From: Eretmocerus hayati
Lineage: Eukaryota > Arthropoda > Insecta > Hymenoptera > Aphelinidae
Length of the DNA: 64,000 nucleotides
Assembly (NCBI GenBank): GCA_029851415.1
Contig: CM056742.1
Location: 112,718,246 to 112,782,245, forward strand
Direction: 5' to 3'
Shown here: positions 52,983 through 63,899 of the stretch, in pieces
Numbering within the stretch: position 1 is the stretch's first letter
How the letters are laid out: each line of letters opens with the position of its first letter
Notes under the pieces: generated by a model
What the model was told of the DNA's origin: nothing
The model's database searches: none
The model's input: only the letters and a program-made list of their open reading frames with translations
Program-made: the position numbers and the translations under genes

Positions 52983-53352
52983 TAGGCTTGGGCTCTTTCC
53001 GATTAGGCTTTTAATTATAACTTAGTTATGCGTGGCCTTCCCGCCATTGACTGAAACATCTGTGATAATTTTCCGAGCCCACTATCCTTTTATATGTACA
53101 AAAATGTTTTATATTTTCTTGCTCCTTTTTGCTATCTTTACCTGTATAAGAAATAGTGTAATTTGACTTTTTGCGCACCTTGCAGTGCTTCAAAATGACT
53201 AGTCACTTGATGTGATAATACAATGTCCTTGACCAAAACGACAAATTTCATGAATGTGATATATTTATTATGAGTGACATATGTATCATATGTAACAGAA
53301 TTTTTAACTTTTGCCTCTGAGCAAATAAAGGATATCAATCAATCAATCAATC

Positions 53353-53492
53353 TCTCTCTCTCTCTCTCACATATCTAACTCACTGCTCTATCCTAGGATG
53401 CTCTGCTACATTCTGTGAGAAATATATATTAGTACATTGATTTGGAACAGGAGAGAGGAATGATGGTTGAGATTATTCTCTCAACCGTCTCA
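53353..53492 (-). repeat. Gypsy 3' LTR, second segment (U3 side)
   Basis: Resumes after CR1-A with (TC)n and then GGATGCTCTGCTACATTCTG and ATATATATTAGTACATTGAT, the same series found at 63900-64000 after R1-K copy f. It ends (plus) in GTCTCA at 53492. On the minus strand the LTR thus starts TGAGACGG beside a polypurine tract, completing TG...CA ends. Confidence 0.82.
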
Positions 53493-53501
53493 CCCCTCCC
53501 C
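53493..53501 (-). other. Polypurine tract of the gypsy element
   Basis: The minus strand reads GGGGAGGGG directly before the LTR start TGAG. Its position between the internal region and the U3 end is where a plus-strand priming site belongs. Confidence 0.7.
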
Positions 53502-54292
53502 AAGTTGCTGTGTAGCCGAGAGGCGTATCAGCTCGAGGAAATCTCTCTATCTGGGCCATAGTTGGAATGGGATTGTCCGAAATCAACATAGACTGAATAA
53601 ATTAGAAAATTCGAAAGAGAAAATTGAGAATTTCATAGGAAAACTGTTCGGAAAATAAGTGGGGATTTCATGAAGGAATCCTGAAATGAAGGAATTCTTA
53701 TGATTTTTATCGAATTACTCCATAGCTCTCTGAACAGACTAACTATATCATCTGTCCACTCTGTACAAGAATAAATGATTTCGTACGTATTTTCGTACGT
53801 GCTTAGACACCTTTGGTCTCTGACAACAAAAATTATCAAAAAGTATCAAAAATATTCATATCAATAGAAAAAATATTCAAGTATCTTGATCAACAGATCT
53901 CGACTCCTAACTAGTGACTTGTGCTTAACAATGATTGGCACTTGAACTACATAATGGGAACATCTTAGAAAATAAAATGGAAAAATTAATATTTAGGTCT
54001 CGAAACTGAATAATGAATTCGTACGTAATGTACTCCAAATGAAAGGCTAATCGGTCGTAGACCTTATGATTCAAATGTGGAGGAAACAATAATGGCCATC
54101 AGCCGTAGACCTGATTTTACAAAAGAAAAAGTACTGTTCGGCCGTGAGCCTTGTTTCACAATGAAATATTTTATGGACTAGATTCAACCATCCACTGTAC
54201 ATACGAGCGCACGAATTGACAGACAAAAAATACACAAGATGATTGGAAAAAAATAAGAAATAAGTGAAGATTGAAAGTATATAAAAAGGTTT
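53502..54292. other. Non-coding part of the gypsy internal region
   Basis: About 790 bases between ORF3 and the polypurine tract. AT-rich, with no supported gene. An imperfect repeat (ATGATTCAAATG...GGCC..CAGCCGTAGACC-like blocks near 54050-54150) contains three short CCGTAGACCT/CCGTGAGCCT phrases of unknown meaning. Confidence 0.4.
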
Positions 54293-55243
54293 TTACGGCC
54301 GTGGGCCACAAAGGTGGTATACATCCGCGTTGTAGCAAGTTGCTGGATTACGGGCGTCTACGGCACCACACACTGGGCACTTTGGGTGATCGTCAAAACA
54401 ACGAGTGCTTTTACGACTTCGTCGGAATCTCTCTCGACGACTGTGCTTGAACGAGGCGTTCGTTCTTGCTGCTGCAATCTTTCCTGCTGTTGCATATCGT
54501 AATTGTTCCTCAGAACGACGAGCTCTGGCCAGTCCCTGTTCTAGCTTCGCAATTCTTCCTCTTTCTACTCTTTGAAGCTCTTCACGCTCCTCTTCGATTC
54601 GTCGTCTCCTCTCTCGCTCACGGATGACTCGCAAGACCGCTTCCCGCTCCTCCCTTTTTTCTCGGACATAGTCCAGTCTTTCTCCAAAGATCAACGACTC
54701 GGCTTGTCCATGAACTGATTCATAACATGCGCACAGATCGAAAATCTCTTTTTCCAGGACAGCGAGACGGTGCACTCGTTTTTGGTGTTCATCGATCACC
54801 GTTTTAACGACGTGAGCGGGACAGGGATCCATTCCCGGAGATGATGCATTTCGACCGAGAGATCGGACGACTTCTTGTCCACTTTCGGACACTTGTTCTA
54901 AATTGTCCTGATTTTCGGACGATTGGTTGTCCGAGTTGTCCACAGGTTCAGACGGCGCAGCAGAAGAATTATCCATTACGGACGTTGGTGTTGCGGAAGC
55001 ACGGGTGGTATTTGCGGTTGCTGATTCCGATGTAGGTGGTGTGGCGACTAATGTGACACTTCTGAGGGTTGCGCTTAGACCATCTGCGGAGGGCACATAG
55101 ATGATTTGTGCAGCTGGGACGGTTGGCCGACCGTCTCCCAGCTTCTGCCGCGAGTGATTATCCCTAGTAGGGTCAGTCGTTGCCTCTAGAATCAGCTCCT
55201 GCTGCTGCTCGTCCTCTTTCATATTTTTTGGTGCTTCAGCCAT
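54293..55243 (-). CDS. Gypsy-associated ORF3, 316 aa, unknown function
   Basis: Open from ATG to a stop near the 3' end of the internal region, the only undamaged frame of the element. Residues 1-140 are polar and low in complexity. Residues ~150-260 are strongly helical and charged (REKREEREAVLRVIRERERR and a further heptad-like stretch), predicting a coiled coil. The C-terminus is basic, then has CPVCGAVDARNPATC and a final Tyr/Cys/Pro segment, a possible zinc-binding knuckle. There is no signal peptide or membrane span, so it is not an obvious env. It lies downstream of integrase. Its intactness beside decayed gag and pol is odd. I do not recognise the family. Confidence 0.7.
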   Translation of the reverse strand: MAEAPKNMKEDEQQQELILEATTDPTRDNHSRQKLGDGRPTVPAAQIIYVPSADGLSATLRSVTLVATPPTSESATANTTRASATPTSVMDNSSAAPSEPVDNSDNQSSENQDNLEQVSESGQEVVRSLGRNASSPGMDPCPAHVVKTVIDEHQKRVHRLAVLEKEIFDLCACYESVHGQAESLIFGERLDYVREKREEREAVLRVIRERERRRRIEEEREELQRVERGRIAKLEQGLARARRSEEQLRYATAGKIAAARTNASFKHSRRERFRRSRKSTRCFDDHPKCPVCGAVDARNPATCYNADVYHLCGPRP

Positions 55244-55295
55244 GATCCTGCGACAAACAAAACAAAGCGTGCTTCGTCTTTTTTGTTGTCAATCA

Positions 55296-56700
55296 TCATG
55301 CAAAAGAGGTAAAAGAAGTTGTCAGCGAAAATAACGAAAGCAAAGTGCTATTTCGCCTGACGACGAGCCGATCAAGTCTTAATCGGTGATAAATCGGGGC
55401 CGGTTGATCGACTTCTTTCTTTACCGAGCCTTTCGGTCGACCACGTTCCCTTTTAGGAATTTCTTCTTGTGGTGGTTCTTCACTCGGTTCAGCTACTAAT
55501 GTTGATTTGTTGATCGATGGTGCAAATTTTACATAGTTCTTGCGGACGAGTAATTGCATTTCACGCGGTCGCCCTACTCTACGCTTTTCTGAACTTATTT
55601 CTACGGTTGGCGCAACTAACCTATTCGCAGATCGAAACTCACGCACTCTTCCCTCGTCGTCCATCGATGAATCTTCCGCTGGAATGTGAATCGATTTGTT
55701 GACTGCAGGTTTCTCCTGTGGCTCCTCTCCGTCGATGTAAGGTTTCAAATCTTCGACGTGTACTTTGCCGGCTGGGTTGCCTGACTCATCGGCTACTTCA
55801 TATACATTCGAGCCTAGTCGAGCGGTGATTACAAATTTACCGTCGAATCTTGATACAAGCTTTCCCGAGATGCCTCGAGCTTGGGCTGATTGTACACGGT
55901 TGCATTTCCAAATCGCGTCTCCTGGGTTGAATTGGACATCGCGTCGCTTTGCATTGGAATATTGAGCTTGTTACTCGGTCGCTCGGCCGGAGTTGTCGGC
56001 TGCGACTAAGTGCACTTCTGGCAATCGAAGCATTCGATCCTGACATTCTTGCAACGACCGTGTAAGCTCTTGCTGTGCAGACGCTTGTTCAATTAAACGT
56101 TTCATGTTCTTGGGTGGTGTCGGATTTCTTCCGTAGATTAAGAAAGCTGGGCTCATCCTCGTCGATTCCTGGACAGCCGAATTATACGCGAAGGTGAGCT
56201 CATGAATGTGCTCATCCCAGCGGCTATGTTTTTCTTCCAGAAACGCTATTATCGCTGTTTCTAACGTGCGATTTATCCTCTTGAACGAATTCCCTCGCGG
56301 CGAATAAGGTGCCAAGGTCATATGTCCTATTCCATTTTCTTCCAAGAACATGTCAATAATTTTGTTGAATTATCCAGATCCATTGTCGGACAAGAATGTT
56401 CCTGGCGCTCCATAGCGCAAAATCATGTATCTCTCTAATGCTCTCCTTACCGATTGTGCATTAGCTTCTCAAACGGGTACGCATTCTATCCATCGCGTGA
56501 ACAGGTCCATGAATACTAGAAGATACTCGTTACCATGAACGCTGCGAAGAAATACGCACGTGTCAGCCGCTACAAATTGACATGGTCGTGATATTGACCG
56601 TTTGCCTATAAAGCTCGCTGGAGCAAGTTGTTCCACTCTGCTTTGTTAGCAGACTGTGCATTTCCTCACAAATGTTGATGTTCGTTTGGCCGTTGGTGCA
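55296..56700 (-). pseudogene. Gypsy integrase remnant (pol C-terminal part)
   Basis: Reads, with stops, through the end of the HHCC zinc module (KCTVC), then the core with FVAADTCVF, FMDLFTRWIE and FLSDNGSG. The expected third catalytic residue is changed: where gypsy integrases have a Glu before the RINR-like motif, this has Lys (SFKRINR). HELTFAYNSAVQESTRMSPA follows. A C-terminal GPY/F-like module (KLVSRFDGKFVITARLGSNV then VEDLKPYI) and a basic tail with two AT-hook-like GRP motifs run to 55296. Stops occur near 56660, 56470, 56370 and 55967. Inactive. Confidence 0.8.
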
Positions 56701-56857
56701 GCCTGAGCAGCTGATTGGGCAGGTGGTTTCCAGTTTTTAAATTTGCTGTCCACAATTTGTCCAACTGCCTCTTTAATTTGTGCTCACGTCAGAGAAGATT
56801 CGGACGATTTTTGCACTGGGGCAGTTGCCGCTGATGATATTGGCTTCAGACTTTCTG

Positions 56858-58521
56858 TCAGAGCTGTTTGAATTGATTTGACCAGATCGGTTTCATAGAC
56901 ATCGCTGCAGCCGCTGGCTGGGATGGCTTTGTCTTTGTACTCACTTCTCTCTTCGGTGGCTTATACGCCAAATCTGGTGGCAACGATTTTTCTAGGTCCG
57001 GTGGAGATCTGTAGAACCGTTGATTATCTCGGATGTGCTCCGCTCCTCTTACTAGAGAAAAAAGTAAATGGGCATCCGTCACTTTATCTCTTGGGACCCA
57101 TTGTTGTTATTCAGGAAGCAAATGTCTGTAGAGCAATCCAACTCTCTGGTCCAAACTCCACGGAGTTTCAAATTTATTCATGATTGCCATCAGTCGAGTC
57201 ATATAGTCTCGGGCTCGTTCTTCTTTACCTTGAGTCCTAGACTCAGCTTCTCGCACGAGCATGTGCTGAAAATGCTTAATATCTGGACTGTAACCCTTCA
57301 TCGCGTCACTCTTGAATTGTGACCATGTCGACCATTTTTCTCTTGATTGTCGATACCACTCAAGCGCGACACCAGATAATAATTTGGTCAGCGCATTCAT
57401 CAAATCTACATCTGACATATTTGCCAATGCCTTGCATTCGTCGACTTTCTTGAGAAATCCTTCGATATTGCAATCTTCACCCGAAAAAGTTGACTTCCAC
57501 TGACGGACCGTTTTTCCAACGTCAGACGTCTGATTTCATGTAGATGTACCCCTCCCCCAGCCGCTTGTTGAATTTGGCTGTGTTGATACGGGTGGTACTT
57601 GTTGATTGTCGGTCGAAAGATTTCCATTTCGACCACTGTTCATTTGAGTATCGTTGCACGATTCATTTTGGTTTGAATCACCCAACGTACTACGTTCTGT
57701 ATAATAATAATTGGTGAATGTATCTTGTAAATTCACTCGTCTCCTTTGCTGTTCATTCGAGTTCGATTGTTGAGGTGAAAAAACTGGTTCGTACGTCACA
57801 AGTCCACATGTCAACCTCGTGCTGCTTGCAAAATTGTTAGCTTTGTCAAGCTGTTGTAATTTCTTTTCTAGTTCCTTGCTGAGGAGATCTGCCCTCCTCC
57901 TTGATTCTTGGAGTAAGCTGATTTCTGTAGCGATTGCACGCGGGAGATGCTGAATTGATCCATCCGGCATAGTACAGGTGATTGTTTCTAGGTGTTTATT
58001 TATCGTTGATCCGCTCGAGATTGGAGCCGTAAATACGAACGTTGTCCTTGTGTTGTCGACGTAAGTTGTGTCATTTACACGCATACGGGTGCCACTACTC
58101 GTGTCGACTGATTGGCTTGCTGATGGTAAAGTTGTCGTAGAGGTGGTGCTGTTTGTTGTTGACTCTAGATGCTCGATGATTGAAGAACTTGGGATGATGT
58201 TCGTTGTATTACTGAAATCTTCTTCGAGTTCATGAGTTCGGATCGCACGCCACGCTTCTTCTACTACCTGATTTCGCAAAGCTAACCTATGGGATTTGAG
58301 GACCTCCTCATCTTCGAACGCTGGATTCGGTGCAAAATCTGATGCGGAATATTCGCCTAAAAAAAACGAAAAAACCTGCTCGTGCAGACCGGCGCTCTGT
58401 CATCTACGGCTAATTCTAACCTAATATACGTCGCGCAGTATTTTTCATCTGAAAGAGTTCCTATCCAAGCGGTTATGTCAACCGTGTTTTTGATTCTAAC
58501 CATTGTCTCATTCGAAGCCAT
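56858..58521 (-). pseudogene. Gypsy gag remnant
   Basis: Probable start ATG at 58521 (SNETMVRIKNTVDITAWIGT). A frameshift in a T-run near 58355-58372 moves to the frame that continues through 57536-58279, which has a helical segment (EISLLQESRRRADLLSKELE). The 57107-57427 piece carries the retrotransposon gag core (LSGVALEWYRQSREKWSTWS, then FKSDAMKGYSP). A stop near 57107 precedes the last piece, ending at 56858. Next in order is integrase only ~150 bases away, so protease, RT and RNase H have been deleted. Confidence 0.78.
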
Positions 58522-59355
58522 GATTTTAATTTAGAACTATTACAGAAGAAAGAGCAGTACAGAAAAAAAAGTTTTTTGAGTGAAGAATTTTCCAAGAAAT
58601 TACAATAAAAAAATTGAAAAATGATGAATGTACTGTTGCGTGTACACTGATTGCACTCAATTCCACAAGAGGAATCCAATATTCCCTCCAATTAGACACA
58701 TAAAAACGAAAAAATATCGATTTTCGTCAAAAACCGAAAAAAATTTCGAGATGATGTTGTGATTGTATCCAAATCTATGTGATTCGGACGGACCTAAAGT
58801 CAAAACTCGAATTTTGTAGAAATTTGTTTAAACAGTTGCAATAACTCTTCAATTGTTTATCGAATCGCGAATTTGTGTATGGGGATATTTCATACGGATC
58901 GTCCCAGATATAAATCCAGATCAAACGCAATTTGTTTCTGATGACCCTGTAGGACACCTAATTTCCGAACATTTGAATCACCCTGTATATAATCGCTGAA
59001 TATACTATATATATATTCATAAACATACTTCCATACGTTTTCATACACATAAGGAAACTTTACAATTTTTCCGACAATGATATTTACGAAAGTCCATGAT
59101 TTGATCACATTGTTTATGCAAAGTTAACAACAATCTAATTTCACACTCGAATATTTGCATAAGAAACAAACTACATTGAGCGATATTTATTGTTACTAAT
59201 TTTGAAGCAATTTTTCTAGTCCAAATCGAACGAAAATAAGCTAATTTGTACTAACATAACACGTCATTATTGAAAACTTTATAATGAAATTCTAGACAAT
59301 CGTGTATATATATATATATATATATATATATCACCCGGAGACTCTGTCGCACTTA
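58522..59355. other. Gypsy leader region, non-coding
   Basis: AT-rich sequence between the gag start and the foldback insertion. It includes short (TA)n runs at 59003-59014 and 59305-59330. No gene supported. Confidence 0.45.
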
Positions 59356-59686
59356 CAAGGGCAGGACCTGACCTTTGGATCACCAATCCTTTCCAAAATT
59401 TTTTTACAGTTTTGTGTCACCTAGAATATGAAGAATCCAGAGTAACTCCGTCAAATGGGCCTTTTGTCCAGAGCTACAAGCAAAAACGTTAGCGTTGCCA
59501 GTATACCTATATATATCACTTTTTAACATGGGCCTATATGGGCAATGTTAATGTCATGGGCTGTAACTTTGGACAGGAGGCCCATTTGACGTAGTTACTC
59601 TAGATTTTTCATATTCTAGGTGGTACGAAACTGTAAAAAAATTTGGGACAAGATTGGTGATCCAAAGGTCTGATCCTCCCCTTGTT
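59356..59686. mobile_element. Foldback MITE, ~330 bp, in the gypsy leader
   Basis: Left arm AAGGGCAGGACCTGACCTTT and onward is matched by the complement of the right arm through ~125 bases (shared TGGATCACCAATC, TTTTTTTACAGTTT, CCTAGAATATGAA and GTCAAATGGGCC blocks). The loop is ~80 bases around 59485-59560. No coding potential; it inserted after the gypsy element was in place or was carried by it. Confidence 0.82.
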
Positions 59687-60205
59687 AATTCGCGAATTTT
59701 AGGGGTTATTCTCACTCTCGATATTCGCTGATATCAGTATGTAGCTATTCTCATACTCTATACTTATATATACGCACATATGTTACTTCACGGTAATTCA
59801 TTGCATACGCACTGCACTATACCTATATACACGCGTATGCTTATACCTATGCCACGACCGTATGATCACCTGATCATCATTCATATGTCGTACGAATTTT
59901 CACTGCGTCACCTACATGTAATTTTCACGATATTTGTGCGCGAGAGATCATCAAACGATCTGATTGTGCGTCTCACTCGCTCTCATGGTGAAAGATTTGA
60001 CGACATAAAACTCGTTCGAATCGCGAACAGATGTCGGCCATGGCTTTGTTTACTTACCGCCCCTACCGCACTGAGCTTCTAAACCGATCATGCGACACTC
60101 ACACATCACGGATATTCACTCACGCACGATTCCAAATTCCAACCTCTTCGGTGCAGCAGACTCATAATTTTGATTGAATCTTTCAGAAGATTGAGTACTT
60201 TATGT
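59687..60205. other. Gypsy leader, remainder
   Basis: Non-coding sequence between the MITE and the primer site. A 100-codon plus-strand frame at 59780-60082 has no recognisable domain and is antisense to the element. Confidence 0.4.
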
Positions 60206-60216
60206 CTGGGCGCCAA
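60206..60216 (-). other. Primer binding site of the gypsy element
   Basis: The minus strand reads LTR end CCGTCACA, one T, then TGGCGCCCAGA. TGGCGCC at this place is typical of tRNA-primed minus-strand priming sites. The exact tRNA was not assigned. Confidence 0.75.
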
Positions 60217-60898
60217 TGTGACGGCTGCTAGATTCAAGCCTAGGAATTAGCCGCACATGCTGGGCAAGGTGCAATGCTCAGCAGATTTCGTTAGAATATA
60301 TATATGCTGCAACTCTGCATGCTGCTGGATCTGCTGCTACGTTGAACATACTTATATTAAGTGCTGCTGCGCACGAGAGAGATGGAATGAGGGAGTGCGC
60401 TAAAATTATAAGGCATGAATTTTCGATAAATGATGGGAGAATTTATTCCATAAAGAAGACATGGTGCGTCATGAGCACGTTGGGGCGCATGCACAAAGAG
60501 AGCATAGGAGTGAAGCTCCAAATAGAGAGAAAGGAACTCAAGTTGGTACTTACAAATTATGCTTATCGGACGCACGCAAGGAATTGGTCCTAATAATTGG
60601 ACGATGTCCAAGTCTAGAATATCGGCCGCACTCTCAATCGGGATGGATCGATCGCAATTCGCCTTCTGGAGCACGAACCAGAGTGTCAAGCTGCAGCTGG
60701 TGCACAAGCGATACGGGCACAGAGAATTCTCGATAAAACGCGGGAATCAGCAGCAAGCCCGAGAACGTGGTCAGCTCAGCAAGACGGGCGAATAGAGTCT
60801 GGCAATTTAGGCGCGCGAGGCCTTTCAGCTGGTCAGTTTGGTGATCGGGGGCGCGGTGCGGTGAATCTAATGGGAATGAGTTTACTGTTTCTCTCTCT

Positions 60899-60901
<3 letters not shown>
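60217..60901 (-). repeat. Gypsy 5' LTR, first segment (U5 side), up to the (TC)n tract
   Basis: Parallel to 47197-47953, with a shorter AT run and a (TC)n stub of ~12 bases at 60890-60901. There the poly(A) of R1-K copy f begins. Minus-strand transcripts of the element would start in the distal part. Confidence 0.82.
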
Positions 60902-60941
<40 letters not shown>

Positions 60942-63899
60942 GTGGTTGTAGGGCAAATACGCTGCGACGTACGAAGGAGAGGCACCGGTCAGCCAAACAC
61001 GGCTGGCCAGCACCTCCCCAACAGTCCCGGGCTGGAATCCGCATCGATACGGCCATCCGAACCGGGTAAACCCTCTCTTCCTTCTCCGTTGGCGCCGGCC
61101 ATTGGACAAGGGAGAGATCCACCAACTTACCAATCCGGCCCCGGCACCGCGTGAGCATTACTTCAGGGCCGGCGGCGTCTCGCGCTCAGGATCGAGCGTC
61201 TCTCTTCTCACGACTCGCAGGTGTTGTTTCCCTTTCTTCGATCTTCTTCCATCTCTTCATTCTTCATCTTCTTTCTTCTCTCTTCTTTCTTCTCTCTTCC
61301 CTCTCCAGAACATCAGATTCCTCCTGGAATCATTTGGGCCTCTTCTGTTTCAATCGGCAGAGTCACTGTGATTCGCCTGCTTCGAGGCGCCTTACTTCCC
61401 TCTCTTTCTCCTCTTTGCGGGTCATCACCAGCTTGATGTATCCGGTGAGTCTATCCCATGTCTCCTGGTTGCGGAGCAAGTACGGGACGAGATTCTCAGG
61501 TGTTAGTTGAGCACCCAGCCATTCATCCAGCTCGGCGCGCTCTCTCCGGGTGTTGCTGCACTTGAACAGGGCATGTTCGGCGTCATCCCATTCGTCCCCG
61601 CATGACTGACATGCTGGGGTCGTCCTCTTCTTGAACCTGGTTAGATAGGAACCGAAGCAACCATGATCGCTCAGTGCCTGCGTCGTCCAGTAGTCCATCT
61701 CTCCGTGGGTGCGTTCCGCCCACTTGGCTACGTCACGGATCAGCCGGTGCGTCCATCTGCCGTTTGCAAATGGCGAATCCCACTCAGTTTGCCAATGCTC
61801 AAGGGTGGTTTCCTTCTCGTTGTCGCGGATGATCTCCTTCATCGTCGGAGTGAGTACTCGTTCGGCTCCGATCACTTTCTGGCGGTCCCAGATCCTCACT
61901 CGCTCCGCGACGAGCAAGTGGATGGGCGGAGTACTCGCCAATACGTAAGCCGCATCTCCTGACACAGTGCGGTAGGCACGGATACTCCTCAGGGCCGCTC
62001 TTCGGTGGACAGGCCCCATTCTCTTCTCGATGATGGTCTTCTCTACTCTCTTCCCCCACACGGGTGCACCGTACAGCATGATGGAGGTAGTGACGGTGTT
62101 GAGAAGTGCGCGCCTCTTTTCCTTGGGTCCTCCGATATTCGGCATAAGCCGCTGGAGCGCCGCACCGACCCTGCTCGCCTTCTGGGCGGCTTCCTGGATG
62201 TGCTTCTTGAACGACCACTTGTCATCGAGCCATACACCGAGGTATTTCAGCTCTGTCTTCCGTGGAATCTCTTGCCCGTTGATATGAAACCGGGGTAGGT
62301 CAAACTTCCTACGCCTTGTGACCACGATTGCTTCGCACTTCTTGACAGCGAGCTCCAGAAGCCTGCTAATCATCCACTCGTAGACTCGGGCCAGCGCTTC
62401 GTTCGCGCGTCTACCCAAGAGTTCCTCGTTGTCAGCCCATACTATGAGTCCCGCGTCGTCCGCGAAAGCCACTATTATCACTCCTTCTGGCAGTTCGATA
62501 GACAGTAAGCTGTCATACTGGGTGTTCCAGTTGAACGGCCCGGAGACCGATCCCTGTCCGATTCCGGCGGACAGTACCCGAATCTCTTGTCCCTCGTCGG
62601 TGTCGTACACGAGGGTCCTGTTCCGCAGGTAGTCACTCGTGACGGCTAGTAGATAGGGGGGCACTTTACCTGCTTGGGATTGATAGACTCGCTCCCAGCT
62701 CGCGCAGTTGAATGCGTTCTTTATGTCCAACGCAATGATGGCACAGAATCCTCCTCTTCCTTGGTATGGGTTCCCTACCGACGCTTGAACCCGTTCTTGG
62801 ACCGCCTCGATCGCGTGCACAGTGCTCCGTCCCTTCCGGAACCCGAACTGCATTGGTGATAGCCCACCGCCTTCTTCGTAGGCTTTTTCCACCCTGTTGA
62901 GCACCATCCTCTCGTACATTTTCCCGATATTGTCGAGCATGCTGAGGGGGCGTTGACCTCCTTGACCCTTAGGTATCAGGACGAGCTTCTGGCGTTTCCA
63001 CTTGTCCGGGAAAGTTCCCGCGCTCAGACAGATGTTGAAAAGGTCGAGGAGTAGATCTGGCTTGTATTTGAAGACCAGTTTCAGAGCCTCGTTTGGGATG
63101 CCATCCAGGCCAGGGGCCTTGCCGTTCGGCATTCTCTTCGCCGCTATGAGTAGCTCTTGCATAGTGAAGAGCGGGATGGGGTCTTCGCTCTCCGTAGGGA
63201 ATGTAACTCTGGGTTCTCCTGCTGGGAAGAGGTCTTCCACGATGGTGTGCAATGTTGCTGCATCGGTCGGTGCTGGGTTGCCCTTCCGGGGTCGGACCTT
63301 TGACATGACCACGCGATATGGCGTGCCCCAGGGGTCTTCGTTAACCATGTCGCACAGTTCACCCCAGCACTTCTCTTTGCTCCTCCGGATGGCTAGAACG
63401 AGAGCCTTCTTTGCTTCTTTGTACGCTCTGTCATCTTCCGCCAGCGATGGTCGTTGCAGCTTCCTTGATCGCCATGCGGTCCTCCTTTTCTTGTTGCTCG
63501 TTCTTCGTAGAGCCTTGATCTCATCTGTGATCCAGTACTCTGGTTTCCTCCAGAAACATGGTGTTGTCCTGCGAGGCATCGACGCGTCGCAAGCTCTCGT
63601 GATGGCGGATGTTACCTTCGCCACAGCTTCGTCCGAGGCGGAGTTCATCGGGAGATCTTCGACTGTTTCTATCGATTCCCGGAATTTCCCCTCATCCAGC
63701 TTGCGTACCTGCCACCCCGTCGGTCGCGGTCTGTGTGTCGTCTGTCTCTGTCTGTCAGTCCTAAGCCGAAACCGAATATGTCGATGGTCACTCAATGTTT
63801 CCGTGTCCAGAACCTCCCACGATGTCATACGTCCCATGAGCGACGGGCTCATGAACGTCAGGTCGAGGACCGAAGACGAACCTCCCTCCCTGGACCTCT
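60902..63899 (-). mobile_element. R1-K copy f, 5'-truncated, open ORF2
   Basis: Minus-strand R1 element. A 37-base poly(A) lies at 60902-60938. The 3' UTR is nearly identical to that of copy a. ORF2 is uninterrupted from 63899 to 61363. It breaks within the endonuclease at GGTCCAGGGAGGGAGG, directly against (GA)n, and lacks the 5' hairpin, ORF1 and most of the nuclease. It is flanked on both sides by the same (TC)n tract of the gypsy LTR. Confidence 0.92.
61363..63899 (-). CDS. R1-K ORF2, partial: end of endonuclease, reverse transcriptase, zinc motif
   Basis: An open frame of 845 codons without a native start. The first Met at 63852 is internal. LSDHRHIRFRL gives the SDH end of the endonuclease. 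RT motifs follow: APGLDGIPNEALKLVFKY, LVLIPKGQGGQRPLSM, QFGFRKGRSTVHAI, ALDIKNAFNCASW, GIGQGSVSGPFNWNTQ and AFADDAGLIVW, with both catalytic aspartates. The C-terminal CCHC-type motif is CQSCGDEWDDAEHALFKC, as in other R1 proteins. The stop follows ESQ at 61363. Truncated at birth, so unlikely to be active, but still undamaged and therefore young. Confidence 0.9.

Larger units (their letters stand above)
47954..53352 (+). mobile_element. CR1-A copy A7, full length and apparently intact
   Basis: Begins after (TC)n with TGCCGGTGAGTAC. It has a ~300-base 5' UTR, two open ORFs and a 3' UTR with GACTAGTCACTTGATGTGAT. The end is GAGCAAATAAAGGAT with the tail (ATCA)n at 53334-53352, immediately followed by (TC)n. 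The two halves of the gypsy LTR flank it, so its limits are well supported. It is the best candidate for a recently active master copy in this window. Confidence 0.93.

Noticed and set aside
58340..58380. Possible intron or programmed frameshift at the T-run in gypsy gag
   Set aside because: The GT...AG distance is too short for an intron, and the element has many other random lesions, so a simple indel is likelier.
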